Of a DNA stretch of 64,000 bases, positions 13,318 to 22,891 are shown one piece after another. Location: positions 32,975,528 through 33,039,527 of the forward strand of contig CM051520.1 of assembly GCA_028015205.1 (NCBI GenBank). The letters are read 5' to 3'. The notes beneath the pieces are model-generated. The model did not search any database, was not told the origin of the DNA, and saw nothing but the letters and a program-made list of their open reading frames with translations. This DNA is from Mytilisepta virgata (Eukaryota > Mollusca > Bivalvia > Mytilida > Mytilidae). Each line of letters begins with the position of its first letter. The stretch's first letter is position 1. The position numbers and the translations under genes were made by a program.

Positions 13318-13397
13318 TTTTCTCTTGCTCTTCTCTTTCTCGGTCTCGTTGATGTTACGATAGAAATCAAAGATGACTGCATCCAAGTAACGCCGAC

Positions 13398-13634
13398 TTG
13401 AAAGAGAGCACCCTAATGAAACGAAAATTTCAGAGTTTTTCCGGACGTGAACGAATGTTTACGGATTTCAGTCTGAACCATAACCCTAACTCGAGTCCTA
13501 ACCCCAACCATGACTGTAACACTAACCCTAGTCCTAACCCTAAGTCTAATACTAATCCTATTCCTGCCTCTAACCCTTATCGTAGATCTCTCTCGTTCTC
13601 CAACTCTAACCGGTCAGTACCCCAAGTATACTAA
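13398..13634 (+). CDS. Doubtful NP-rich reading frame inside the long-TIR element
   Basis: This is a 78-codon open frame with an ATG at 13398. Residues about 28-55 are an Asn-Pro/Ser-rich run produced by the telomere-like CCTAAC repeat, and the ends are basic (MKRK near the start, YRRSLSF near the end). It stops at 13632-13634, five bases before a perfect stem-loop. No domain is recognised. The frame may simply be the read-through of a low-complexity tract, since CCTAAC-type repeats rarely give stops. It lies upstream of the zinc-finger gene on the same strand. Confidence 0.2.
   Translation: MKESTLMKRKFQSFSGRERMFTDFSLNHNPNSSPNPNHDCNTNPSPNPKSNTNPIPASNPYRRSLSFSNSNRSVPQVY
13481..13580 (+). repeat. 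Degenerate telomere-like (CCCTAA) tract
   Basis: About 16 imperfect hexamer-scale units of the CCTAAC/CCCTAA type (TAACCCTAAC at 13481, CTAACCCTAG and CCTAACCCTAAG further on). The complement is TTAGGG-like, the metazoan telomere unit. The units are too varied for a working telomere. Confidence 0.7.
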
Positions 13635-13638
13635 AGTG

Positions 13639-13696
13639 GTTCACCTAAGCAAGCGTGACAAACAGGAGGCAAACAGTCACGCTTGCTTAGGTGAAC
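13639..13696. other. Perfect 21-bp stem-loop (16-nt loop)
   Basis: The arm GTTCACCTAAGCAAGCGTGA+C (13639-13659) is exactly complementary to 13676-13696, with the purine-rich loop 13660-13675 (AAACAGGAGGCAAACA). It sits between the NP-rich frame and the zinc-finger gene. No mismatch in 21 pairs is notable because the element's own terminal repeats have drifted. Possible roles: RNA 3'-end signal, replication or cleavage site, or a small inverted duplication. Confidence 0.9.
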
Positions 13697-13787
13697 AACC
13701 GTTGAGGAACCGGTAGCTAATTTAAGCGCTTGCAGGACGACCGGAACTCATTCTACTATCGAATCCCAGGAAAGAAAGACGTCTTAA

Positions 13788-14214
13788 ATGTATACCTGTG
13801 ACATATGTGGATACCAGTCCAACCTAGTGCGACACAAAAAGAACGCACACGGTATGGAGGATTCAACAGACTATAGTGATTCAGTATCAGGCACCACCAC
13901 GGAAGCCGATAACGAGGAATCGGAAGAAAGTAGTGACCATGAATTCAACGAAGACACTCCGAAGAGCAATGTTTGACTCATACAGAGGCGAAATACGAAA
14001 GCATTACCTCGGACTGATGTCCTGGCATCAAGACATAAATAAAGACCCAGTACATAGAAGGATCAAGAAAACGACTAAACGCGTGGAAGAAGAGGAAGAC
14101 TACAAATCAAACGAATCTTGGGCATATGCCGTAGAAAAACGAAAATATCTGCTTAACCCTGTGTTGAAGGACTACGACCCATCACCAGCTGAAGACAGCA
14201 ATGACTCTATGTGA
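13788..14214 (+). pseudogene. Small C2H2 zinc-finger gene with a frame break near 13970
   Basis: From the ATG at 13788 the first frame gives 62 residues: one C2H2-like finger at residues 4-21 (Cys4, Cys7, His16, His21, of the form YTCDICGY...LVRHKKNAH), then an acidic Ser/Glu-rich stretch (residues 24-58), then a stop at 13976. The plus-one-shifted frame continues without interruption to a stop at 14214. It encodes a charged region with FDSYRGEIRKHYLGL, a basic KKTTKR patch, acidic EEEED and an acidic C-terminus. The simplest reading is one gene of about 140 residues broken by a small indel near 13970, but two overlapping genes cannot be excluded. It is the only protein-like frame in the element, and a single finger followed by basic and acidic segments suggests a DNA-binding or regulatory protein. 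AT-rich sequence and two stem-loops follow. Confidence 0.55.
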
Positions 14215-14295
14215 CGGAGGAATTGGAACATATTACAAAGAAAAATAGAAAAAAATATAAATAAATTGAAAAAAAAAAATAAAAAAGGAGGGTAG

Positions 14296-14452
14296 TGCAG
14301 CCTATATACATATATTTATATGTTTATACATAAATATGGCCAGTCACAAGCCTGGACAGATGCAGATTGGCCTTAAAAAAATTGAGGCGGATTAATGCAG
14401 CCTATCTTATGATATCCAGTCACAAGCCTGGATAAATGCAGACTGGCCTTTC
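14296..14452. repeat. Two direct repeats, each with a CCAGTC...GACTGG stem-loop
   Basis: TGCAGCCTAT starts both copies (14296 and about 14396), and 'ccagtcacaagcctgga' recurs. Copy 1 folds as GGCCAGTC/GATTGGCC (14338-14372), copy 2 as CCAGTC/GACTGG (14416-14446), with the same loop. They lie just downstream of the zinc-finger gene, where a 3'-end signal would be expected. Confidence 0.75.
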
Positions 14453-14519
14453 AAATGACGCGGATGTAAGGGTGCTCTCGCACAGATCCAGTCTTTAACT
14501 AACGACAATCGACCACCAC

Positions 14520-15295
14520 TAGCAGCAGCAGCGGAAACAGCGACAAGTAGTCCCAAAACGTGAGTATAGTCATGATTAGCGATGAACAAAAAAGAGCAAG
14601 AGAAAAACAGCGATGATCAAGATAAGAGCAGCGATGGCAAACAGCAACAAGCAGCAAGAGCAGTAGCAGCACCGAAAACAGCGATAAGTAGCACCAAAAA
14701 AACCGAAATGAGCACGCGAGTAAGGTCATGAGTAGCGATGAACAGCAAAGAGCAAGAGAAAAACAGCGATGAGCAAAGAAGAGCAGCGATGAGCAAAGAA
14801 GAGCAGCGATGGCGAACAGCAACAAGCAGCAGGATCAACAGCAGCAGCGAAAACAGCGACAAGTAGCACCAAACAACTGAAATGAGCACGCGAGAATAGT
14901 CATGATTAGCGATGAACAGCAAAGAGCAATAGAAAAACAGCGATAAGCAGCAAAGAGCAAGAGAAAAACAGCGATGAGCAGCAAAGAGCAAGAGAAAACC
15001 AGCGATGAGCAAGAGAAGATCAAGAGAAAAACAGCGATGAGCAGGAAAGAGCAAGAGGAAAACAGCGATCAGCAGCAAAGAGCAAGAGAAGAGCAAGAGA
15101 AAAACAGCGATGAGCAGAAAAGAGCAAAAGAAGAGCAGCGATGACGAACAGCAACAAGCACGAGGAGCAGCAGCAACGAAAACAGTGACAAGTAGATCCA
15201 AAAAACCGAAATGAGCACGTGAGTATAGTCATGAGTAGCGAAAAACAGCTACGAGCAGCAAAGAGCGCCATGGAGCAAGAGAAGAGAAACGAACT
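14520..15295 (+). repeat. T-poor minisatellite (AACAGCGATGAGCA / AAGAGCAAGAGA)
   Basis: Many imperfect units of about 30 bp built from AACAGCGATGAGCA, AAAGAGCAAGAGAA and AGCAACAAGCAGCA. The plus strand is strongly T-poor. Some stretches translate as E/Q/K/N/S/D-rich peptide but stops interrupt every frame. The long minus-strand frame 14617-15201 (194 codons of Leu/Ser/Cys/Phe) is the antisense of this repeat and is not called as a gene. Confidence 0.8.
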
Positions 15296-15398
15296 GCATA
15301 ATAGAGCAGTGAAATGGACCGCCGTTGCTAAGGCGGTTGCTAAGGACACCCCTCCATTGACCTAAAGGTGACAGCATCAGCTGGAGGTAAGGGGACAT

Positions 15399-15907
15399 AA
15401 TCCAATCCTACCTTTAGTCCTCACAGAAAACATCACCCGTGAGGAAAAGCGTGGGAAAAGGGGGAGATAATCCAATAGACTAAGTATACTTCGTATACTT
15501 TCGGACTTCGACATAACAGTGAGAGTATCAGACCCCTTACCCTATACAGATCGATGAAAGATCCAGAGACGACCGAGAAGTGCGGGTAAAAGAGGAGATA
15601 ATCAGTCAAGCATAGCACATCCGGGTCCCAGAATGTGACTTTCGCCACTTCCGTAAACAAATCATGGGAAAATCCATCACTTCCGGTTGTGCATGCGCGC
15701 AAACCACTTCCGGGTACTTTCAGCTCAGGTCACGCATGCGCAAACAACACATCCGGGTCCTGGCGCGTGACTGGCGTCACTTCCGTAAACAAATGGTGGG
15801 AAAACACACTACTTCCGGTTGCACATGCGCGCACACCACTTCCGGTACCGATCACGTGACTTCCGGTCCAGTGACGTCACTTCCTGTACCTGTGCCCATA
15901 CACTACT
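15399..15907 (-). repeat. Right terminal inverted repeat with two sub-repeats
   Basis: Inverse match to 12661-13317. Motifs kept on this side include CCGGAAGT (several), TGACGTCA (15872-15879), TCACGTGA and GCATGCGC types. It has two rather than three ~130-bp sub-repeats. Confidence 0.85.
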
Positions 15908-15913
15908 TGTAAG
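15908..15913. repeat. Target-site duplication TGTAAG, right copy
   Basis: TGTAAG follows the element's last base (CACTACT, ending 15907). The host repeat unit then resumes with 'tgtatcttattaatatctagg'. Confidence 0.8.
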
Positions 15914-16345
15914 TGTATCTTATTAATATCTAGGTCAAGTTCGATAATGACGATTTTTCTACAGTTCTTACCAGAGTTACACCCCTTTTTGTACTTCAAA
16001 ATTGGTAATTATTTGGTAACTCGAGATGATAACTTGTGAATGTAATGTCGGATTGAAACTATGTTTGATATGCATCTGGTAATTCTAGGTCAAGTTCGAT
16101 ATGACGATTTTCGACAAATCTCACCTGAATAACTCCCATTTTGTACTTCAAACTATATAACCGTGTTGTCGTTGCAAACATGATCTTACGGGCAACCTTG
16201 TTTAGTTCGTGATACCAAGCAGCAAAACCGGGGATATCTATGTTTTGGTTTACTAAAATAACCTACTTTTAGTTTACAGTATTTTCAAAATTACAACTTA
16301 CGATATAACTTCGTCGGGGGACCAGTGGCCAACGGCCTTTTATTC

Positions 16346-19265
16346 TAATTATATATGTATTTTAGGTACTTTTCATAAATTGACTCTTCATGGATTTTTT
16401 AAATGATAGAAGGACAGTCTTATGACCTACAAACAATTTCCTTAATCATAGTTTTTATCCCGCTGTACTCAGATACTTTTCCCAAAAAAGAACAGCTTAA
16501 AGAGAGACATCACGAATGTTTAACAAATACTCTATACATATTGTAATTCGAAACTAAATCGAAGCGTTAAAATTCCAATAACTTGTATACATACGAAAGC
16601 CCATAAGAATCATGCGAGATTCAACATTCTAAATCTAAATGTGAGTCATGCTCAGGTATTTCTCTATACTAAACTAAATATAGAAGATGGAATAAATCTG
16701 TCCTCTTGAGGAGCCAGGTTTTTTTTCCTTAACTGATCTCATAAAGTTTAATTGCTTAATATTTGATTTATGTATTATTTTTATATATATTAAAAGAAAT
16801 CTTTCAATACTCCATGTGAAACTTAAACCAATGTAGAAGTATTATACAACTTCGAAAATAGCTTGAGAAATGAAAAAGCTATGATCGATGGAAACTGCTT
16901 TACTTCTTTAGACTATGGATGAAAGTACAACCCAACTACAAAATAAATTTAAAGTAGCAAAATTAGTTTTTCCCTGTGCTTTTTAATTGATGAACCTTTA
17001 ACTTTTCTTTACATTTTTTTCAACTTACCTTCGACAACAGACAAACACTGCTACGAATAAAATATTCCCAACTGTCAAGTTATTACGACAGTTCACAAAA
17101 CGAAACATACCGCTCGGCGTTTATGTTATACTTATGATAAAATTTAAATCAGCTGCAATAAGGATTGATTGTCTACGATAACTAGACTAGGAAGTTATGC
17201 AACAATTATTTGAATTTGCGCATTAAATTATATGCATGAATACTCTGTTGTAGGAAGAAAAACTTGAATTTTAAAAATATATTTAATTTTTTCAAAATTA
17301 CATTTTGGATATTTTACAATCAAATGCCTAATGTGACATACATCTATAATACTAAATTTACGAATTAGCCGAATAGGCGGCAAAACGCGTGGTTCAAAAT
17401 AAACGATGTATGGTTCAGATTATAAAGGTTATTATCGGATTTGACAATCTGCATTTATAAATTTAAACTGCAGCTTTGTTTATGTGCAAATGGAATTTGT
17501 ATGCATTTTTCCAATATGAATTCTCCCAACATATCCCTTAGAAGGTTCTCGAATGCATCATTTTAACACATTGATTTAAATAAACAAGTATACACATATT
17601 TTTAATGTATTTCTGTTTGCAATTACGGAAGAAGAAGAATAAAACAAATTAAAAACATTCTCCTTCGAGTGGGATGTTTCCGCTTCATGTATTCAGGATT
17701 GTTTTTCTACTATAACGCAATTTCTCCTAACTGTAAAGGTTATGAACTTTGAAGATTATGAAGAAGGAAGGTAAAGGTCAGAGGAATTCCTAACTTAGTT
17801 GTTTTTTGGATTGCTCGGATGTTTACCTTGCACAAAGTGATAAAACCAGCCATTATCTATTTTTACATTATTTGTCATATGACCTGTCTAAAAATATATC
17901 TACCATACCTTAGATAAAAATATTTTTAACAAATGGTCATCTTTATCATTAATGACGAAATTTATCTCGGGCATCTTTGATAATTATAAACGTGGACAAC
18001 ACACGCAGCCACACACTAAAACTGCTTTTTATCGTCTGATTATTGGATATATTTGTGAAATTAAGCTTCGCTAGCCCTGACCATGATGACAATGGAACAA
18101 TAGGAACAATTATTTCCCAAAAATATGCTCTACCTAACTCAAGGCATCTTTTGAAAAATTCATCCATCACTAAGGAAATGTTTACATCTACAATTTCATT
18201 TTCATATATATTCTGAAGGGAAAAGGTAATGCATTATGGAATGTGTATTTGATGAAAGCTTTTCATCAAGTTCCAGTTCAGAATTAATTGTAACAATAAA
18301 AATATTGACAATTTATGTGGTTGTGTTTTCGTCATATGGACTTTAATGGAACCTGAAGTTCCATTTTGGTAATTCTACGTGGCATACAGTCTACTTCATC
18401 AGTGGATACATCTTCGGTAGTAACCAACAGCCATATGACAATTGGGTCACGCTGACCTACATTTCACGCTTCATTGACTTCTGTTAAAATTTGTATTAAC
18501 ATCCATTTCTGGAATACTACTGCATATATATACATCAAACTATCAGATGATACCACCTACTTGACAGGAAAGTTTATGGGAAGCCTGCCACAACATCCAT
18601 ATTGAGTTCCTGTTCCATCAATGACATGGCCGCAACAACTTTTTATAGTCAATATGGCCACCACAAAAAAACATTTTTATTGAACCCGCGCTCGCGCGGG
18701 TTTAATGTATAGTTGTAGTTAAAAATTTGAAATATTCTTCCCTCTAAATTTAAAGTTCTAGTTATACCAATATAATTTCCGTATTAAATGTTATATTTTC
18801 TATAATCTAAGTTGTATATTCTTTATCGTCTACATTTTAGTGCTCTTGTAGTTTATTATGTAAATTGCATTTAAATGTTGCCTTTTCTGCAAGTACATCT
18901 GTATATATCCTTCTTACTCCTAATTATTATTATTTCCAGTTGATTATAACGGCTATTTTGTCTTTCTGATACTGCATAAAAATTTCTGCTTTATCAATTG
19001 GAACTTCAAACTTGTCGTTTTTGTGTAAAATATTAAATAATTAAATGTTTAGCTTGGTGGCGGATATTCAGCATACATGTATTTCGTGCTTTCAATTTTT
19101 ACAACAGTTGGTGCTGTGTTTAAATATCGATTTAACATATCGATCTTGGCCAGAGATACGAAACAGGACCAGTCCTATACAAAAAATAATTTTCTAGCTA
19201 TAACTGTATACTACAAAATGTACCTGTATGTAATTAATATAATACTCTGGTGACCGGTTATTGGG
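16346..19265. other. No gene recognised; GC-rich hairpin at 18683-18702
   Basis: AT-rich DNA without a splice-bounded or protein-like frame. AACCCGCG-CTCG-CGCGGGTT (18683-18702) is a perfect 8-bp hairpin in an AT-rich setting and may mark the end of a small transposon. Positions of about 17190-19045 are distantly similar to 24320-24740 and 28905-28995. Confidence 0.5.
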
Positions 19266-19269
19266 TTAA

Positions 19270-20514
19270 GGCCATTTCGCGTTTTCGCCTTTTCGCCCTT
19301 CATATTCTATAGGGCGAAAACACGAAGTCGAAATCGCGAAAACGCGAAATGGTTTCGCTTCTAGTTTTTGAGTTTTCGACTACGTGATTTCGCGTTTTCG
19401 CCTTTTCGCATTTCAGATAATGATACAAGAATATTTACATGTTTTGGGGTTTTTTGTACATGTCTGTGTGAGAAAGTGACTATGTTTAGTTCCGTTTTCA
19501 GCTGGCTCGAGTTATTTCGGACTGACTAGTGATGAGGCAGAGAAAACCGTTAAGAAAACAAATATAGTGTATAAATAAAAAGCTAAAACGTTTATACTGA
19601 CCAAACATGACATTCAACAGTGCATGTAGTGCACGGGTGAATTATAAGTTTTGCTAGATCAAGAGTTGTAGATTCGTAGATTCGCAGAATTGAATTTCCA
19701 AGAATAGTTACAGATGAAGTGTGAATTGTAAATGTTAGTAGTTTGAAGGCCCAGTAGTCCAGAGGCCCGGTAGTCCGAAAACCAGCAGGAATATTGTTAG
19801 TACAGCTGTATAATAGAATAAATCAGTTAACATAAAATTTATTGTTTTACATGTAGTTGTCTCGCCTGCGACTGATGTCGCTTAAGGCTAGACATAGATA
19901 TGTTGTTCCGGTGACAGCGGCGTTAACTCAAGGTTTCTCAGTATTGATAATACCTAAAACTTTCATATTAATTCCAGTTTTCTTCAACCACTGTAATGGT
20001 AAAGACCAACCATATTTGGGTAATAGATGACTTAGTGTGACAACCTATGTCTTTTATATAAAACAGTTTCAACCTGTCAGTAAAGTCGAAGTCTGTATTA
20101 ATCGTAGGTCTACGAGAATTGCAAATACTCAACATAAAATAGTCCCTAAAAGGTGTCACTTCATTGATATGTCTTTTATTCGGTTGATAGAAGGAAAACC
20201 TTTTTTCATAATATACCATTTTGAAGGGTCAGATGTCAGGTGTCAGGCTGATATGTACGCACAATAATTTTATGTCAACTGATGCTATCTGATTTAATGG
20301 GTATCCACTAACTCTTACAGAATGCACTACAGTTGTCACTTTCAGAGACGAAAACGCGAAAATGCGAAATCGCGAAAACACGCGAAAACTAGAAGCGAAA
20401 CCATTTCGCGTTTTCACGTTTTCCATTTCGTGTTTTCGCGTTTTCGCCTTCGCTTTTTTGCATTTTCGCGTTTTTTTCCCTAAAGAATATGAAGGGCGAA
20501 AACGCGAAATGGCC
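19270..20514. mobile_element. 1.25-kb element with GCGAAAA-rich inverted repeats and TTAA flanks
   Basis: TTAA (19266-19269) precedes GGCCATTTCGCG, and CGCGAAATGGCC is followed by TTAA (20515-20518). Inverted repeats run about 19270-19425 and 20345-20514. Both arms are made of CGCGAAAA / TTTTCGCG repeats that also pair within an arm, so each end can fold by itself. A TTAA duplication is typical of piggyBac and Kolobok elements; termini starting GG would suit Kolobok better. The interior has no transposase, so the copy is non-autonomous. Internal short frames (for example 20037-20267) are not protein-like. Confidence 0.8.
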
Positions 20515-20518
20515 TTAA

Positions 20519-22313
20519 CCGGCTACCATATAGTACTGTTAAAATGGAACTATGGGGTGTGCGTCAAAAAACCATATTGAGGTGAATAGGTTGAAGTTAA
20601 ACCTTATTTCAGGTGAATGTCACCGACAGATAGTTTGCATTATTAGTTTATTACGAGTTTTGAAGTTAAAAGCTATTAAATCCTGTGAACTTTTTTTTAT
20701 GATAGACACGTTGATTGCCTTGCGTATACAGAAATTCCTGAGTACAAATGTAATACATGCATATATTCAGATCATGTGAAAAAGAGAAACATATCGACAT
20801 TGTATATCAAGAATAAGAAGGACCCGTGGATCGTCGTCGGAAAATACAAACGTATAAACAACTCGCACAGATGTATTAGAGGATTTTAACACAATAGCAA
20901 GATTAACCTGTAGGTGCCGGGGTAAAAATAAAAACGACCAGGCCCATACCGTGGAATTAAAACTAAACAAAATCTACAAACTGTTTCAATAAATTAAGAA
21001 TTGAATGCTGGTTGCTTAAAGGTAACATTAAATTAACCACCTTTAAGCAACTATATGCTTAACAGACCAAAATAAATGTTATTTACTGTAACAAAATATT
21101 CCAAAAATTTAGCTTCCAACATACGTAAGCTCAATAGTTGTATATAGTGGATAAATTCATGACACCAAATTCAAAACAAGAACATGGCCCAATTTCAAAC
21201 AAAGAAGTGTTGTGTCATTTCCGTTCTTCATCTTGCAATTACAGCCAGGCCTATAAAATATTTTTAAAAAATCGGACCCAATTCAATTTCAAGGCGTTCG
21301 TTAGCATCGGTTTGTATTGTCAACAGAGTTACTATATATATTAAAAATTTATTCTGACTTTGTGGATATAATACAATTTCATGCAGTTTTTTAATTTTAG
21401 TTTTTACTTATTTATTTATAAATATGTTTTTAATTTAAAATTCTATGGTTTCCTGGTACAGTTCAATAATTATACAAGACAGAAAAGAGCAGCAACTATA
21501 TTTTCATTTTCATCTCCTTTGTGTGAGAGCATTTTTCATGTAAACACGTTGCCTTATGCGAGATATAGCGGCTTACGAGGTGAGGTTTGTGGCACTTAAA
21601 AAGTGGCACAGCCAAGATGTTCCTCGAACTCCCGGTTGCTAACTACAGTTACAGTTGAACTTGGGCATAAATAGAGTGACAGTTTAGATCCAACAAAAGT
21701 TTCTGTCCGAAGTTGGAAATATTTTAGTATTGTTTATTTATAATTCTTTATAAATTATATAGTTTCTAGACCCTGCTTGATAATTAGATATGAATTTTTT
21801 TTTCAGCTATTTTTACACTTGGTTATTTTGTCGGGTTACCCACATGTTATTGGGTTCCCACCTATTCAAGAGCCTGTGGTGACCATTAAGCGTCTATTCC
21901 TGGTCTGTTCAGGTGGTAGATGAAATGTTGTCTCCATAACATTTACTGCACAATCTTCAGACCTTTCTTTTTACGATTATATTGACCTTTTATTTAATGG
22001 TTATTATTACTAATTCAAAATATCAAGATATTTGTTGAGGAAAACTAAAATTATCACAGGAATCCATCTTTTTTTCTTTTTTCATTATTTTCCATTGACA
22101 TAACTCTTGAACGGTATCAGCAATAGTCTTCCGGAAGTAAAAAAAGACACATATTGTGGCTAAATCATATCATCATACCATTAGAGGGGTAATAATCTGC
22201 TCTATCTCTATGACCCTGTCAGTCATGTTTTATTTAATTTATTGTACTCAATGTTTTTTTGTTTCAGAACTGCATGTTGACATTTTTTGGTTCATGTGCT
22301 CTATCTAAACTAT
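20519..22313. other. No gene recognised; small hairpin near 21011-21048
   Basis: AT-rich. TTGCTTAAAGGT and ACCTTTAAGCAA form a hairpin at about 21011-21048. Frames of 65-75 codons are present but lack supporting features. Confidence 0.5.
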
Positions 22314-22891
22314 AAAATAACAATCCAAAGATACTAATATTAGATATGGTTAATTTATACTATGCTGTATACGACGCATTTCAAGGAGTTACCTCTCATC
22401 AGCAGCATTAAAACCGAAACATTTGGAAGACCAAAAACCAAACTTATATTAAACAAGAAGTACTCAACCAAAAATACCGAAATAGGAAGCCAAATTTCAG
22501 CTAAGGAGATCTACCATGTGCAATACAAGGAATGAACCCTTAGTATTTCTATTATTTTTGAATTTTGCTAAATACTGGTAATTTCTGTAACAAATCAATG
22601 AATAATCATGTCAGACAAGTCTGACGACTGGGTTGGTGAATACCCTCGGGGACCTAGGGTCCACCAGCAGAGGCATCATCCCAGGAGTTTCAAAATAACA
22701 ATCCAAAGATACTAATATTAGATATGGTTAATTTATACTATGCTGTATACGACGCATTTCAAGGAGTTACCTCTCATCAGCAGCATTAAAACCGAAACAT
22801 TTGGAAGACCAAAAACCAAACTTATATTAAACAAGAAGTACTCAACCAAAAATACCGAAATAGGAAGCCAAATTTCAGCTAAGGAGATCTA
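22314..22891. repeat. Identical 200-bp direct repeats, 378 bp apart
   Basis: 22314-22513 and 22692-22891 match at every base I compared by eye, with a 178-bp spacer between. The spacer contains a GC-richer segment (22620-22690). The identity implies a very recent duplication, or an assembly join. Confidence 0.9.

Larger units (their letters stand above)
12661..15907 (+). mobile_element. 3,247-bp element with long terminal inverted repeats and a C2H2 gene (Polinton-like ends)
   Basis: The element starts with AGTAGTATATGGGCACAGGC and ends with the complement of AGTAGTGTATGGGCACAGGT, flanked by the direct 6-bp repeat TGTAAG. Inverted repeats are 657 bp (left) and 509 bp (right); the length difference comes mainly from one extra internal sub-repeat on the left. 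The interior has an NP-rich frame over telomere-like DNA, a perfect stem-loop, a broken C2H2 zinc-finger gene, two further stem-loops and a T-poor minisatellite. A 6-bp duplication, long TIRs and AG termini are known Polinton/Maverick traits. No polymerase, integrase, ATPase, protease or capsid gene is present, so this would be a non-autonomous derivative. A fold-back element of another type is the alternative. Confidence 0.85.
11655..16345 (+). mobile_element. Tandem-repeat element with CCCCGACGAAGGG / CGTCGGGGG ends, split by a 3.25-kb insertion
   Basis: The left end (TTCCCCGACGAAGGGAC, about 11667) and right end (TTCGTCGGGGGAC, about 16310) are inverted matches. The body holds units of about 140-150 bp, each with a 'ggtttccagatgataac'-like start (near 11735, 11880, 12020, 12185, 12325, 12465, 12597 and 16012) and an 'aatctaggtcaagtt' segment. 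A GGCCAACGGCC hairpin lies at the right end. Positions 12661-15907 are a separate inserted element. The design resembles pearl-like elements, but the units are unrelated in sequence. Confidence 0.75.

Noticed and set aside
13481..13580. True telomere or chromosome end
   Set aside because: The units are degenerate, only about 100 bp, and lie inside a bounded transposable element.
14617..15201. 194-codon minus-strand frame rich in Leu, Ser, Cys and Phe
   Set aside because: Antisense of the T-poor minisatellite; a T-rich strand of CTC/TTG words rarely makes stops. Composition is repeat-driven.
22314..22891. LTR retrotransposon with 200-bp LTRs
   Set aside because: Only 178 bp lie between the repeats, with no primer-binding site, polypurine tract or TG...CA ends.
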